The notes under the pieces were generated by a model, which did not search any database, was not told the origin of the DNA, and saw only the letters and a program-made list of their open reading frames with translations. Below, in pieces: positions 26,330 to 35,886 of a stretch of 64,000 nucleotides of DNA (within the stretch, counting starts at the first letter, position 1; the number at the start of each line of letters is the position of its first letter). The stretch comes from Chryseobacterium soli (GTDB lineage Bacteria > Bacteroidota > Bacteroidia > Flavobacteriales > Weeksellaceae): the NCBI RefSeq assembly GCF_000737705.1, contig NZ_JPRH01000003.1, positions 62,001 through 126,000 on the forward strand, in the 5' to 3' direction. A program made the position numbers and the translations under genes.

Positions 26330-28328
26330 TGGTTGTCAGTTTTTTACGGGTTAATAAATAAAGCCCCAGAAATAAAATTCCAGACGAAAATAAAAGTATG
26401 GATTTGGTCAGCAGGGTAAAATGAAGATCGTAATAATATCGTGAAACAAAATAAATAAATGCCATAATACCAATGGCCAGACTTGTTTTGTAATTCACTA
26501 AAAAGCTCAACAGAATAATTAAAATAGCTCCGGATATGGCAGGAGACAGGAGAGTAGGTAGTAACAGGGCCATCGTCACGATATAAATCCCTGCCTTTTG
26601 TGAGGTTTGGGAAATATTCAATACTTCAAAAAGATGGGAAAGAACATACATAATGGTTAGGATAATCACGACGGAGGATATCCAAATATAATTCCCGGAT
26701 ACCTCAATAAAATCATTACCAAGAAAAACCAGTCCTGCAAGGAATGAAAAAATCAGTCCGATACGAACCGGATTGTACAGTTTTGAAAAGGCGGGATGCA
26801 GCGTAATGATTTTGGCTTCTTTCAGGAAAAAGGCTGTAACCATAATAGCCAGAAAAGAAGTATAAAGATGAATCAGCTCAGAATTATGATTCGATATAAT
26901 TAGCGTTAGAATACATCCACTGATCATTAATACAGCGATGAAGGCAATGATATAGCTCCGGACAATCACTAATGAAACCGATGCAATGAGAATGCAAATA
27001 AGGCTCACTGTATTTTCAGTCATTTCCATTTTAAATAAACCCAGTGTCAGAAGGACAAATCCAATAATATAAGAAGAAACACTTAAGGTATCAAAGATGG
27101 TGGTATTGTAGATGGTATTGATGAATATTCCTCCTGCGATTAAAAGGATTCCCAATATCAGTAACCCTCCAGTTGAATCATACAATCCTGTGATGAACAG
27201 AAAGCCCAAAAAAGCAAGACTGGCTAAAATACCTCCAAAAATGGAAAGAATTTTTACTGCTAAAGACTGATGGTCATCATTTTTTTCATAGGCAGCGAAG
27301 ATGGCATCTTCATCAAACTTTAGATCTTTATTTTCTGTAGTCCGGAAATAATTCAGCAGTTCTTTTATTTCTTCTTTATTTCTCATGGTTCCATTTTTTT
27401 GAAGGTTAATCAGATTCATAATCACCAACGTAACACTTACGATGATAAACAGGCTGACGAGTAAAAGCATGCTTCCGCCTTCTGATATTTTAAGAAGTAC
27501 AGCTGAAATAATAATGATGATACTTAATGGAATTACCGAAAGATAAAATCCATTTTTCGATTGGATGCCGTGCCGGATTCCGAGTGCAAAAACCAGTGCA
27601 ACGATTGGAAATAAGACCGGAAAAACAGGATCATATCCGTCAAGAATCCCGAAAATAATGCCCAGAGTCGCGAAGGTCACAGAACCTAAAGCCAGAATAT
27701 AGATAAACCATTTAGGGACATTTTTAATTTTTTTATCCTTATCCAGAAAAATAAAAGTAAGAAGTATGGCTGTATTGAAAAGAAAAAGCAGTGTAATGAC
27801 CAATGGTGCGGACCAATCTTTGGCGACCTGCTCTGTATATAGAAAAAACGTGGTGTTGAGTAACACAATATACAGCAGCCACAACGGTGCAAAGTTGGAA
27901 ACTACGACCCATAATGTTATAAAAAGAGTCCAGGCTAAAAAGAAGTCATAAGCATTGGCGCCAGTCTGATAAATCTGTCCGAAAACTGCAAATAGGACTC
28001 CAACCAAACATGCAGAGCCTGTCAGAATGATATTTTTGGTCGTGCTGTTTATTTTAGGAAGTAAAACAATAATAGTCGTTGCAATGATGAGGATTTCTGT
28101 CAGTCCCAGTTTAGCAAATTTATTAAGATCTGCCCAATTATAGGCAAAAAAGAAAATAATTCCTGCCGTGGTAAACCCGATCCCCAGAGCGATGAAAAAC
28201 AGGCGCAGGAATTTCTGCCACATCTCTTTATCATGGTAAATGTTTTCTTTCAGGGTCTTTTCTATGCCCTGTTCCGTCATATTGCTGTGGCGGCTGATGA
28301 GGTATAGGTCTTCTCGTTGGATTTTCAT
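26316..28328 (-). CDS. DUF2157/DUF4401 polytopic membrane protein
   Basis: 670 residues. A short cytosolic N-terminus (1-40) contains IEKTLKENIYHDKEMWQKFL, the DUF2157 lead-in. About ten membrane helices follow (45-310, AGIIFFFAYNWADLNKFAKL being the hallmark). A second charged cytosolic stretch (315-360, with DLKFDEDAIFAAYEKNDDH) precedes roughly ten more helices to 665. It looks like a tandem of the two related membrane domains. It is encoded immediately upstream of, and overlapping, the GDYxxLxY partner. Nothing in the sequence reveals transport or enzymatic residues. Confidence 0.85.
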   Translation of the reverse strand: MKIQREDLYLISRHSNMTEQGIEKTLKENIYHDKEMWQKFLRLFFIALGIGFTTAGIIFFFAYNWADLNKFAKLGLTEILIIATTIIVLLPKINSTTKNIILTGSACLVGVLFAVFGQIYQTGANAYDFFLAWTLFITLWVVVSNFAPLWLLYIVLLNTTFFLYTEQVAKDWSAPLVITLLFLFNTAILLTFIFLDKDKKIKNVPKWFIYILALGSVTFATLGIIFGILDGYDPVFPVLFPIVALVFALGIRHGIQSKNGFYLSVIPLSIIIIISAVLLKISEGGSMLLLVSLFIIVSVTLVIMNLINLQKNGTMRNKEEIKELLNYFRTTENKDLKFDEDAIFAAYEKNDDHQSLAVKILSIFGGILASLAFLGFLFITGLYDSTGGLLILGILLIAGGIFINTIYNTTIFDTLSVSSYIIGFVLLTLGLFKMEMTENTVSLICILIASVSLVIVRSYIIAFIAVLMISGCILTLIISNHNSELIHLYTSFLAIMVTAFFLKEAKIITLHPAFSKLYNPVRIGLIFSFLAGLVFLGNDFIEVSGNYIWISSVVIILTIMYVLSHLFEVLNISQTSQKAGIYIVTMALLLPTLLSPAISGAILIILLSFLVNYKTSLAIGIMAFIYFVSRYYYDLHFTLLTKSILLFSSGILFLGLYLLTRKKLTTNEKV

Positions 28329-28424
28329 GGTGGTGTTTTTTACTAATGAAAGAATGAATGTTCAGTCATTAAATTTAGCTTTGAATAATTATCAAAAATG
28401 ACTTTATGAAGAAAAGGTAATGAT

Positions 28425-29111
28425 CTATTTTACCAATTTAAAGTTTCTAAAATTTTGCGTATTGGTTTTAGCTGTTGCGTCTTCTATATAAAATACCGGG
28501 TAATAGTCTTTAGTCGTATTCATCCATTCGTATTCAGGAGACATTAATGTAAATCCTTCCGTATCTTCATATAACCGCATCCCGCCGCTGCTGGTAACTT
28601 TAAAAGATGCTTTATCCTTTACTTGTAGAGGAACTGTACCGCAAAAAATGTTATTTTTATCTTTTACGTACGGGTATTTTATAATTTCAAAAGTTTTGGG
28701 ATCTGCGAAAGCAATGGGTTGTCCTTTCAAAAAAACGGAATTTTTATCTTTATAGAATTCTTCTTCAATATGTACAAAAGTGTTAGGATCGGCTCCTTTA
28801 ACAATCACTGAATCTTCATACACATGGTCTTTATCTTTACCCATAGTCTCCGATAAGAGTTTGAAACTGGAAGGATTCGCGCCTTTAATTTTCATACCAT
28901 AGATAAAAACAGAATTTTTGTCTTTGCCATAATGCTTATCAATAGGCTCGAATGTAGCATCATCTGCATCATATACGGGTTTTGTCGACAACTGTAAATC
29001 CCCGCCAGCATAAAACTGGTAAATCCATTTTCCGTCTTTTTTCAGATATCCTGTTTTTGAACAGGAAGTTAAAACCATTAATGCGGCAATAAAAAGAAAA
29101 ATAATTTTCAT
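28425..29111 (-). CDS. DKNYY-repeat lipoprotein
   Basis: 228 residues. Signal peptide II with lipobox LTSC (Cys17). The mature part is a tandem of DKNYY-family units: GKDKNSVFIYGMKIKGANPS, KDKDHVYEDSVIVKGADPNT, YKDKNSVFLKGQPIAFADPK, YVKDKNNIFCGTVPLQVKD. That is four repeats of about 30 residues with the core (Y/K)xKDKNxVFxxGxxIxxADPxTF. It should sit on the periplasmic face of a membrane. The family is common in Bacteroidota and proteobacteria but of unknown function. A single gene with about 100 bp on each side. Confidence 0.85.
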   Translation of the reverse strand: MKIIFLFIAALMVLTSCSKTGYLKKDGKWIYQFYAGGDLQLSTKPVYDADDATFEPIDKHYGKDKNSVFIYGMKIKGANPSSFKLLSETMGKDKDHVYEDSVIVKGADPNTFVHIEEEFYKDKNSVFLKGQPIAFADPKTFEIIKYPYVKDKNNIFCGTVPLQVKDKASFKVTSSGGMRLYEDTEGFTLMSPEYEWMNTTKDYYPVFYIEDATAKTNTQNFRNFKLVK

Positions 29112-29230
29112 GTGTAGTACTGTGTTTTTTAATCCGTATAAATGAAAAAGGGATTTTATTAAGCTTCAATACAACTAAGCTACAAAAAATAAGATATACT
29201 GAAACAGTAGTTTTTTCTGAACAGAAAGCC

Positions 29231-29758
29231 TCAAATTTTTATTCTCTCATCATTTCGTTCATATAATTTTGTTTTTTGAAGTCCGTAGTTATTAATTCTA
29301 ATGGTAGGAGTGTTTAATTGCCAATCTGGAAGATGATTATACAGCTCATTGGATAGCTTTTCGATTCCCGGTGTGTCTCCCCCGAGTTCATAACAACCTT
29401 TTTCAGTAATTATTTCCAAACCTGTTTCTCTTCTATGTTTTGAAATTGGAATACTAAATGAATATACTGAAATGATTTCATCCCATTTTATAAGTTCCAA
29501 CGGGGTTTTCTGTTTATTATAAAATCCTGCATTTGTATATTGGAAGTCCCCATCATATTTCTCTAATTGATCGGCTTCTTTTTCAACAGAATCATAATCC
29601 TCTTTATCGCTGGGGAAATATATTTTTGCACCTGAAAAACAAATAGCAACGAAACATGCAAAAATAATAAGATAAGATATACCTTTACTTTCAAAAACAG
29701 GGTAATTAAAAAAAATAAGCACTACAATTATACAGCTTATTACAATTATTTTTTTCAT
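29231..29758 (-). CDS. Small membrane protein, unknown function
   Basis: 175 residues. Two adjacent membrane segments at the N-terminus (3-20 and 26-46) and a cytosolic remainder. That remainder has EKYDGDFQYTNAGFYNKQKT, then LELIKWDEIISVYSFSIPIS. The latter (WDEIxxV...) resembles a PH-like domain found in small immunity-type or stress proteins, but I cannot assign it. C-terminus QKTKLYERNDERIKI. It stands alone, with an AT-rich 120-bp gap before it. Confidence 0.65.
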   Translation of the reverse strand: MKKIIVISCIIVVLIFFNYPVFESKGISYLIIFACFVAICFSGAKIYFPSDKEDYDSVEKEADQLEKYDGDFQYTNAGFYNKQKTPLELIKWDEIISVYSFSIPISKHRRETGLEIITEKGCYELGGDTPGIEKLSNELYNHLPDWQLNTPTIRINNYGLQKTKLYERNDERIKI

Positions 29759-29881
29759 TCAAAATCTATGTTTATAATACTATTTTCAATAGTAAAATCG
29801 TGAGACTGCAAATATTACATTAGTCTCAACCCAATATTAGCGTAGGCATCCCTAGCAATAACTTATAGACCTAGTAAAAGA

Positions 29882-30754
29882 TCATGGAACCGGAACCCCT
29901 GCACTTTCTGACCAAAGCGCAAACCAATCCTGCAATTCCATATTGACTGTTGTGGCCTTCATCAGGTTGGCCAGTCTGGACGGATCAGCGGTACCGCAAA
30001 CCGGTAAAATTCCAGAAGGATGTTTTAGAATCCATGCCAGAAGGATAATATCAGCAGGAACTTCATATTTTACTGAGAAATCGGTCAGCATCTTTTTCAA
30101 ACGCTGCGTTTGATCGTCATCCTGTTTAAAGACGGTTCCCAATGGTGACCAGCACATCGGTGTAATATTTCGAGCCTGCATATGATCTAAACTTCCCTTG
30201 GTCATCGCTTCAAAATCGGTAATAGAAAAACTGATTTGATTATAATTGATTTTGATTTTTGTCTCAATCAGATCCGTTTGTAATGGAGTAAAATTAGAAA
30301 CACCAAAATCCAGGATTTTTCCATCCTGTTTGAGCTTTCCGATGGCTTCTGCAATTTCATCAGCTCTCATTAACGGGCTGGGACGATGCAGTAACAGTAA
30401 ATCTAAATAATCCGTTTGCAGGTTTCTCAATGACTGTTCCACGGACTCAATGATATATGAAGTAGAATAATCGTAATGTTTTACAAAATTATTTCTTTTG
30501 TCGGATTCCATCTGAATGCCACACTTGGAGATAAGCTGTATTGTACTGCGGTCTATTTTGCTTTCGTTAAAAGCTTTTCCAAAAGCGGCTTCCGTAGTAT
30601 AGTCTCCGTAAATATCTGCATGGTCAAACGTTGTGATGCTGTTTTCCAGGCAGCAGTGCATCAGTTCAATCATCTGCTGCGTGTTGCAGTTTTTACCCCA
30701 AACTCCCCAGGTCATGGTACCGGCAATAATTTTCGAAAATGGTGTTGTATTCAT
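29882..30754 (-). CDS. Aldo/keto reductase, YdhF-like
   Basis: 290 residues. TIM-barrel AKR signatures: GTMTWGVWGK, the catalytic Asp/Tyr in TFDHADIYGDYTTEAAFG, the Lys in ISKCGIQ, and His in LDLLLLHRPSPLM. Close to the E. coli YdhF branch (FDHADIYG, LLLHRPSPLM, GILPVCGTADPSRL). Expected: NADPH-dependent carbonyl reduction in the cytoplasm; substrate unknown. Monocistronic. Confidence 0.9.
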   Translation of the reverse strand: MNTTPFSKIIAGTMTWGVWGKNCNTQQMIELMHCCLENSITTFDHADIYGDYTTEAAFGKAFNESKIDRSTIQLISKCGIQMESDKRNNFVKHYDYSTSYIIESVEQSLRNLQTDYLDLLLLHRPSPLMRADEIAEAIGKLKQDGKILDFGVSNFTPLQTDLIETKIKINYNQISFSITDFEAMTKGSLDHMQARNITPMCWSPLGTVFKQDDDQTQRLKKMLTDFSVKYEVPADIILLAWILKHPSGILPVCGTADPSRLANLMKATTVNMELQDWFALWSESAGVPVP

Positions 30755-30848
30755 CTTTTTTATCCTCTTTATCTGAACATTTCTTTTAGCGTATCAAGAT
30801 AGGAGAATTTTTGGTATCATGGATATTTGCATTTGGTTATATCTGATT

Positions 30849-31442
30849 TTACCACCCCTCCTTTTCAATGATAAAACCATGAGACTGCAGGTATTCATCA
30901 AGATCTACATCAAAAGGAATCACATAATTATTATCAAGATCAAACATGCCGCTTTCCCCGTCTGAAGATTCTAAAAATCCGAGCATTTTAGATTGTGTTT
31001 TTTCTTTGACATTTTTCCAGCTGCTCATTAGGAAATCACTTTCCAAACCAAATTGGTTTTCCCAATAATTGGCATAATCCAATTGACCGTCTTCATCCAG
31101 ATAGGCAGAATAATCGATCGCATTTTCATCCAATACTTTTTTGCATAATTCCTGAACATCCATAGGAGAGTAATCTTCCAGTGAATGCTCTTTCAAATGA
31201 AGTTCTGCGATCTGAACGGTTTTATCGGTAGAGTAGTATTCATAATTAGGCAACGCAAATAAAGCACTTAAAGGGCTTGAAGCATAATAATACAAACTGA
31301 TCACTTCAATTTTTTTATCATCCTCCCTGAATTTGTATTTTGAGCTCAGAACATCCACCAGGAAATCCGTAACTGCTTTTTCTCTGGGAAGTAGAAAAGT
31401 GTCTGTAAAAGCTTCATCAATTTTTTGTTCTATTTTCTTCAT
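30849..31442 (-). CDS. Acidic cytosolic protein, unknown function
   Basis: 197 residues, no signal peptide or TM helix. Acidic overall, with aromatic-rich segments (SLYYYASSPLSALFALPNYE, YSAYLDEDGQLDYANYWENQ) and an SSDGESGMFDLDNNYVIPFD stretch. I recognise no domain. It is separated from the reductase by 95 bp and from the upstream gene by a hairpin, so it is probably its own unit. Confidence 0.6.
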   Translation of the reverse strand: MKKIEQKIDEAFTDTFLLPREKAVTDFLVDVLSSKYKFREDDKKIEVISLYYYASSPLSALFALPNYEYYSTDKTVQIAELHLKEHSLEDYSPMDVQELCKKVLDENAIDYSAYLDEDGQLDYANYWENQFGLESDFLMSSWKNVKEKTQSKMLGFLESSDGESGMFDLDNNYVIPFDVDLDEYLQSHGFIIEKEGW

Positions 31443-31478
31443 GTTCTATTCACTTTTTGTGGGGGTAAAAATAAAGAA

Positions 31479-31504
31479 AACCATTCTGAAAAAGTAGAAC
31501 GGTT
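31479..31504 (-). terminator. Probable terminator after the zinc-ribbon gene
   Basis: AACCATTCT (31479-31487) pairs with AGAACGGTT (31496-31504) with one mismatch. On the minus strand it is followed by TTCTTTATTTTT, about 55 bp after the stop. Confidence 0.5.
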
Positions 31505-31558
31505 CCATGTATTCTTTTATAGTCTGTCATTTCTTTATGACTGATAGCAGCAGTCGTT

Positions 31559-32239
31559 TTAGCGTTCGTTAATTATGTCAAATGGTGTTGTGAAAGAACC
31601 CATATTTTTCAAATATTTTTTGTCTTCTTCCGTTAATTCATTGGTTCCAAGTCCAATGTCTTCCCATACTTTTCCGTCTTGCCGTTTTAGAGCAAATTCA
31701 ATGGCTTCAATTTTTGGTTTTTTGTTCAATCCTAACATAGTTAAGTCCATCAATTGTCCTTGTTTAATTTCTCCTTTTGTTATTTGTCCAAGTAGAAAAA
31801 AATATCTGCCTGTTATTTGAAAAGAGGTTTCAAGTTTAAACTGTGCAACAGTTAAGTCGTGCCAATTATTTCCGCAATGTCTGCATTGTCTTGCGTATGG
31901 TGTTCTTGCCAGCTTGTTACATTTTGGACAATTGTTCAGAAAAACTTTTTCAGGTGTTTCCTGCATTATTCGCTGGGCAACATTTAATTCAAATTCTTCA
32001 TATCCGTCTTTGAGGTACTCTTTTATGTCAGGTTGTTCACTAATCCAACCTCTGTCAACCATCATTTTTCTCATTTTTGGGTTGCCCTCAGTTTTATAAG
32101 TATACATCTGATATTTTAATGCCAGCTTTTCATCGTCTGTCATTAAATTGCTGAAATAATTTCTGATATAATTCGCTGTTTCTTTGTCCATGGTAGGTCT
32201 GTTGGTTACGAGTGCCACTAATGTTTCGGGGCTTTGCAT
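31559..32239 (-). CDS. Zinc-ribbon protein, unknown function
   Basis: 226 residues from 32239; an internal Met at residue 17 (MDKETANYIRNYF) could be the start. The N-terminal ~95 residues look helical (YIRNYFSNLMTDDEKLALKY). A four-cysteine ribbon follows at about 103-122 (NNCPKCNKLARTPYARQCRH, then CGNNW), with two CxxC pairs for Zn(II). The remainder has FQITGRYFFLLGQITKGEIK and IEAIEFALKRQDGK, which recalls a beta-barrel nucleic-acid or translation-factor-like fold. No certain assignment. The downstream neighbours are unrelated. Confidence 0.65.
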   Translation of the reverse strand: MQSPETLVALVTNRPTMDKETANYIRNYFSNLMTDDEKLALKYQMYTYKTEGNPKMRKMMVDRGWISEQPDIKEYLKDGYEEFELNVAQRIMQETPEKVFLNNCPKCNKLARTPYARQCRHCGNNWHDLTVAQFKLETSFQITGRYFFLLGQITKGEIKQGQLMDLTMLGLNKKPKIEAIEFALKRQDGKVWEDIGLGTNELTEEDKKYLKNMGSFTTPFDIINER

Positions 32240-32332
32240 TTGAGCGGGAAATCGAAGTGCAAAAGCTGAATTTATTGCTAAAGTTTAATTGAAACTGCTG
32301 TTGGATTTTGTTGATTATTCCTAAAATAAATT

Positions 32333-32857
32333 TTAGTTATATTCTAAAACATCGGCAATTAAAAACGATTTTCCTGATGGAATAACTTTGATATCTCGGT
32401 TATATTTTAGTTTGTTTTCTGTATCATAAATTGTTGTTTTAAACCAAAAAACTTTTTCATTTGTGCTAATCAAAGGGGCACACTTAATAACTTTTATCAA
32501 ACCCCAATCTTGAGCAGAGATAAGGAAACCAACACTTTCTCCTGCGAATTTTGTCTGAAATTTTTTCTCCCATTTTTTCTTGAATTGCGCTGATGTCATT
32601 CCACCGTCTAAGTCTATTTGTAAGGCATCACTTTTGTACAATTCATAATCTTTTGTATAAATGCTTTTGCCTTCCCCATCAGCTTCCTCGTTAGTGTTTT
32701 CAGCTAATCCGTTATTACTGTTTAATTGATTTTCTATATTTTTAATGAGCCAATTTTTAGCTTCCAATATTTTGTTAGGTGTTTGAGACTTATTTTTCTG
32801 TGCGTTACAAAAAGTTATTGTCATCAAAAATAACAGTAAAAAGATTGATTTTTTCAT
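32333..32857 (-). CDS. Exported protein, unknown function
   Basis: 174 residues. Signal peptide 1-19 (MKKSIFLLLFLMTITFCNAQ). Mature domain of about 150 residues: an N-terminal helix (ILEAKNWLIKNIENQLN), a low-complexity NSNNGLAENTNEEADGEGKS linker, then beta strands (KVFWFKTTIYDTENKLKYNR). No named domain. A 133-bp gap separates it from the small-ORF/GLPGLI unit upstream. Confidence 0.65.
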   Translation of the reverse strand: MKKSIFLLLFLMTITFCNAQKNKSQTPNKILEAKNWLIKNIENQLNSNNGLAENTNEEADGEGKSIYTKDYELYKSDALQIDLDGGMTSAQFKKKWEKKFQTKFAGESVGFLISAQDWGLIKVIKCAPLISTNEKVFWFKTTIYDTENKLKYNRDIKVIPSGKSFLIADVLEYN

Positions 32858-32990
32858 AGTATTTTATTTCATTTGTTCGATGTATGATATGGTTTGACAT
32901 TGCATACAACGATTTTTGGTATTGCCGAAGATCGCGATTAAATAGCAGGACAATTGATAAATTTACAAAAGTTTCCTAAATGCACAAATG

Positions 32991-33137
32991 CTAATTTTGT
33001 ACTTCAGCCCGCTTGATGCAAAGCTCATGTTGTGCATTCGGTTTATTTCCCCAATTTTTGATCCAATGTAAGTATTCCGTTTTGTATTTATTGTCGTTTA
33101 GTTGCTCAATTATATTTTTCAGTTCTGTTTTCGTCAA
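32991..33137 (-). CDS. Possible 48-aa protein downstream of the GLPGLI gene
   Basis: Starts with TTG at 33135-33137, 5 bp after the GLPGLI stop, and reads MTKTELKNIIEQLNDNKYKT, then EYLHWIKNWGNKPNAQHELC and a short tail to TAG at 32991. The amphipathic first 20 residues and aromatic YLHWIKNWG look protein-like. It may equally be the truncated end of a larger lost gene. The non-ATG start and lack of family recognition keep confidence low. Confidence 0.35.
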   Translation of the reverse strand: MTKTELKNIIEQLNDNKYKTEYLHWIKNWGNKPNAQHELCIKRAEVQN

Positions 33138-33142
33138 CTTTT

Positions 33143-34000
33143 TTATTTATATAATTCTCTTTCAATAAAATTATTACTCTTTTTTAAAGTTTCTGCTGCT
33201 ATTTGTTCTTTTCGTCTAATTAAATCTTGTTTTGTTAATGGGCTTCCATTGGCATCAGAAAATATGGTTTCTGACATTTCTGAAGAACTGTGAATGATTT
33301 TTATGTTCTTTGCAGGGTCTTTTTTATATTCATTCCAGAGTTGATTAAATTTTTCATTGGTCAGAAAAATTTCTTTCATTTTCGAATCCATCAATAAAGG
33401 TTCATCATTGAGTTTTTTACTTCCAATCAGGTTGAAAACATGATCTCCTTTTTCGTCTCCGATATTCAAAATTAAACCCGGTAGACCACAGAATTTATAA
33501 GGCCCGTCCTGTATTTGAATATCATTGGTGAACCAGGCAATCCAATTTCTTCCACCAAAAGTGGTGGTTGCTTTTTGAACTTTAAAACCTTCAATGATTT
33601 TGGTTTCAGGAAAAATAGTCCAGTTTATTTTATGATTTTCTTTTAAAGCGACGTTGCTGGCGTTGAGAGAAGTATGGTAAATGTTTTCTAAATTAGGATA
33701 GGATTTAGAAATCCGAAAATTAACTTTGGCTCTTTTAATTTTTCTCATATCAAAGACAACAGACTGAGAAGCTTTTCCTTTTTCAATTTCTGCTTTAAAA
33801 AGGGAATCTCGGGTGATCAGTAAAGCACTGTAGAAGTTGGAACCTTCTTTTGTAATGTCAAGATTCATGATTTCTTTTTCAACGTTTTCTTTGTGTAAAG
33901 AATCCATTTTAAAAGAATATTCATAGATAAATCTTTGATTTTGAGCAAACACTAAAGAAGAAGCGAAAATGAAAATTAAAAGGATACTCAATTTTCTCAT
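33143..34000 (-). CDS. GLPGLI family protein
   Basis: 285 residues from the ATG at 33998-34000 (MRKLSILLIFIFASSLVFAQ, signal peptide); the longer start at 34054 is rejected. The family signature appears in full: KFCGLPGLILNIGDEKGDHV in the second half, with NQRFIYEYSFKMDSLHKENV near the start. GLPGLI proteins are exported Bacteroidota proteins of unknown role, often encoded near TonB-dependent receptors; none is adjacent here. Mature C-terminus is lysine/glutamate-rich (KEQIAAETLKKSNNFIEREL). Confidence 0.9.
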   Translation of the reverse strand: MRKLSILLIFIFASSLVFAQNQRFIYEYSFKMDSLHKENVEKEIMNLDITKEGSNFYSALLITRDSLFKAEIEKGKASQSVVFDMRKIKRAKVNFRISKSYPNLENIYHTSLNASNVALKENHKINWTIFPETKIIEGFKVQKATTTFGGRNWIAWFTNDIQIQDGPYKFCGLPGLILNIGDEKGDHVFNLIGSKKLNDEPLLMDSKMKEIFLTNEKFNQLWNEYKKDPAKNIKIIHSSSEMSETIFSDANGSPLTKQDLIRRKEQIAAETLKKSNNFIERELYK

Positions 34001-34077
34001 TTTTTGATTAGTTTTTTTAATGTACTTTGTGTTGAAATGACAGCTAACGTTCAAATTTAATCATATTTAAATGCTAA

Positions 34078-35172
34078 TTATTTGATTCTATTAAGTTCTT
34101 TCGCAGCGTGCAAGCCTCCAATGGCTTCTAAAACTTCGTCTTGATTCTGTTTGTCGGACCAACCTTTTTTAGAAAGCTCACTTCTAACCTCTTGTTCTGA
34201 TTTTTCTTTTACTACATGATAATAGGCGAAGTCAACGACTTCAATGGGAACTCTTTCAATGATATATTTGGTGAGTACAGCAATTATTCTTAAATAAACA
34301 AAAAAGCCCGTTAGCCCAAGCTGTAAAAGCCAACTAATTATCCACCCAATCCAGCCTAAATTAATTTTGTTGACAATAAAACCATGCGAAAATCTTATCT
34401 GTAAAAAATTCAAAAATCCAATTCTTTCCAGATTATTTGTATTCAGAATGAGTTCATATTGAAAGTATTGGTTTAATACATAAATCAATATAATCATTGC
34501 TCCCAACAGATATTGCAATTTGTTAACATCTGTATAATTTGAAAACTTAATTAAATATTTCATCACAAAAGTAATAGCCGTTGCCACCAAAAACTCAAAC
34601 AGCATAATAATGTATATTCCTTTTAGAGAAAGGAATGCTAAGATAAAACCGAGAATTAGCGAGAGGCATAAGCCTCCAATAATAGGTAGTGTAATATCGG
34701 GAACTTTTGTAGGTGTTGGCTTTGGCAACGTTTCAGGAATGATATAATAATCCCAATTGTTTCTTCTTTCTATTTCATTTTCAAGCTCTTGAAGAGATTG
34801 TTTGTCAAAAGTTTTTAAGACTTCCTGATAGGCATAAATGAATAGCTTTACTCTTTTAGAGTTTTTCCCGGCATCCCAGGTTTCGTTACCTAAGGATTCA
34901 CTTTTTACCAAAACAGTCCCATTTTTATATGTGGCTGTAATGATTTCTGTCCAGCGTGGACTTATCCAGCCTGCTTCTTTACGCTTTGCTTCTATATGAT
35001 GATCATCTTTATAAATCAGGTCCCAATCCAACTTCTCAAATGTTTTCTCTGCAATACCTATAAAAAGTGTTTTATTGACAGATGTTTTGAATTCTTCTTT
35101 ATATTTTGGGGTGAAATTGATGCTGTGTTTTTTCTTGATTGTTCTTTCGAAATTTTTAAAACTTTCTTCCAT
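34078..35172 (-). CDS. Membrane protein with cytosolic N-terminal domain, unknown
   Basis: 364 residues from the ATG at 35170-35172 (MEESFKNFERTIKKKHSINF). Residues 1-150 are soluble: KTLFIGIAEKTFEKLDWDLI, then IEAKRKEAGWISPRWTEI and ATYKNGTVLVKSESLGNETW, which recall a small PH/START-like domain. Four to five membrane helices follow (165-190, 195-215, 232-250, 270-330). The cytosolic end is charged (YYHVVKEKSEQEVRSELSKK). I recall similar proteins as hypothetical in Bacteroidota. The 84-bp 5' extension in frame (from 35256) is not needed. Confidence 0.7.
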   Translation of the reverse strand: MEESFKNFERTIKKKHSINFTPKYKEEFKTSVNKTLFIGIAEKTFEKLDWDLIYKDDHHIEAKRKEAGWISPRWTEIITATYKNGTVLVKSESLGNETWDAGKNSKRVKLFIYAYQEVLKTFDKQSLQELENEIERRNNWDYYIIPETLPKPTPTKVPDITLPIIGGLCLSLILGFILAFLSLKGIYIIMLFEFLVATAITFVMKYLIKFSNYTDVNKLQYLLGAMIILIYVLNQYFQYELILNTNNLERIGFLNFLQIRFSHGFIVNKINLGWIGWIISWLLQLGLTGFFVYLRIIAVLTKYIIERVPIEVVDFAYYHVVKEKSEQEVRSELSKKGWSDKQNQDEVLEAIGGLHAAKELNRIK

Positions 35173-35306
35173 TGCTAGTGTTGAGGTCCGATTATTAGGG
35201 TGATTTTTTTGTTTGCAAATGTAATAAAATAGTTGTTTCATTTTCCTCACCAACAAACTTAAGAAAGATGTTATTTTTCTGATAATAAGTTAAGGTGGTT
35301 GTATGC

Positions 35307-35358
35307 TTCCGACGAAGAACGAATCTCGTTCATAGATTAGATTCTTCATTTCACTTCG
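35307..35358. repeat. Interspersed palindromic repeat, copy A
   Basis: TTCCGACGAAG, GAATCTC, ATAGATTAGATTCTTCATTTC and ACTTCG in that order, shared with the copy at 38394-38469 apart from a few differences in the left half. GAATCT and AGATTC, and CGAAG and CTTCG, pair to make an imperfect hairpin. It lies in an intergenic gap. Confidence 0.6.
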
Positions 35359-35377
35359 CAAATGCGTGAAACTGCTG

Positions 35378-35611
35378 TTATTGGTTCGGGCGTTTATTTT
35401 TTGAGATTAAAATTCTAATATCTACATATAAGTAAACACAAGCAGCCACAATTTCTCCAATTCCACGCAATTTATCTTTCGGAGTCGTTGGAGAATTGGT
35501 CAGTGTATAAAATCCAAGCCAAATGAGGAATACACAAAATAAATAAGCAAAAACTCGGACAATGGTTTTTTTTAAGGTCCATGCGCTGTTTTCTTTTTCT
35601 GAATTTTGCAT
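35378..35611 (-). CDS. Small membrane protein, unknown function
   Basis: 77 residues with two membrane segments (14-32 and 47-66): TIVRVFAYLFCVFLIWLGFY and GIGEIVAACVYLYVDIRILI. The ends are charged (MQNSEKENSAWTLKK; SKNKRPNQ), both on the cytosolic side if the hairpin topology holds. No family recognised. It lies between two kinds of intergenic repeats. Confidence 0.6.
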   Translation of the reverse strand: MQNSEKENSAWTLKKTIVRVFAYLFCVFLIWLGFYTLTNSPTTPKDKLRGIGEIVAACVYLYVDIRILISKNKRPNQ

Positions 35612-35886
35612 TTATTGATATTTGGGTAGTTAATTTATTTCGATACATTCGTTAAAGTCTACATACAGTCTTGAATTGTCTATTTTATGTTCGTGTGTCA
35701 ATTTACGCAAGGTTTGTTTAGATTTTGCCACCAACATCCAAATTTACGGATTGAGTACCTATTAAATATATATAAAAGGTAGTAATGCTGCATATTTCTA
35801 TTTCGAGTTACATTACCACCCCTGTTTCTTATCAATCACAACCGACGGAAGTTAAAAATATATGTGGTTGTCATAAAATGCTCCTG

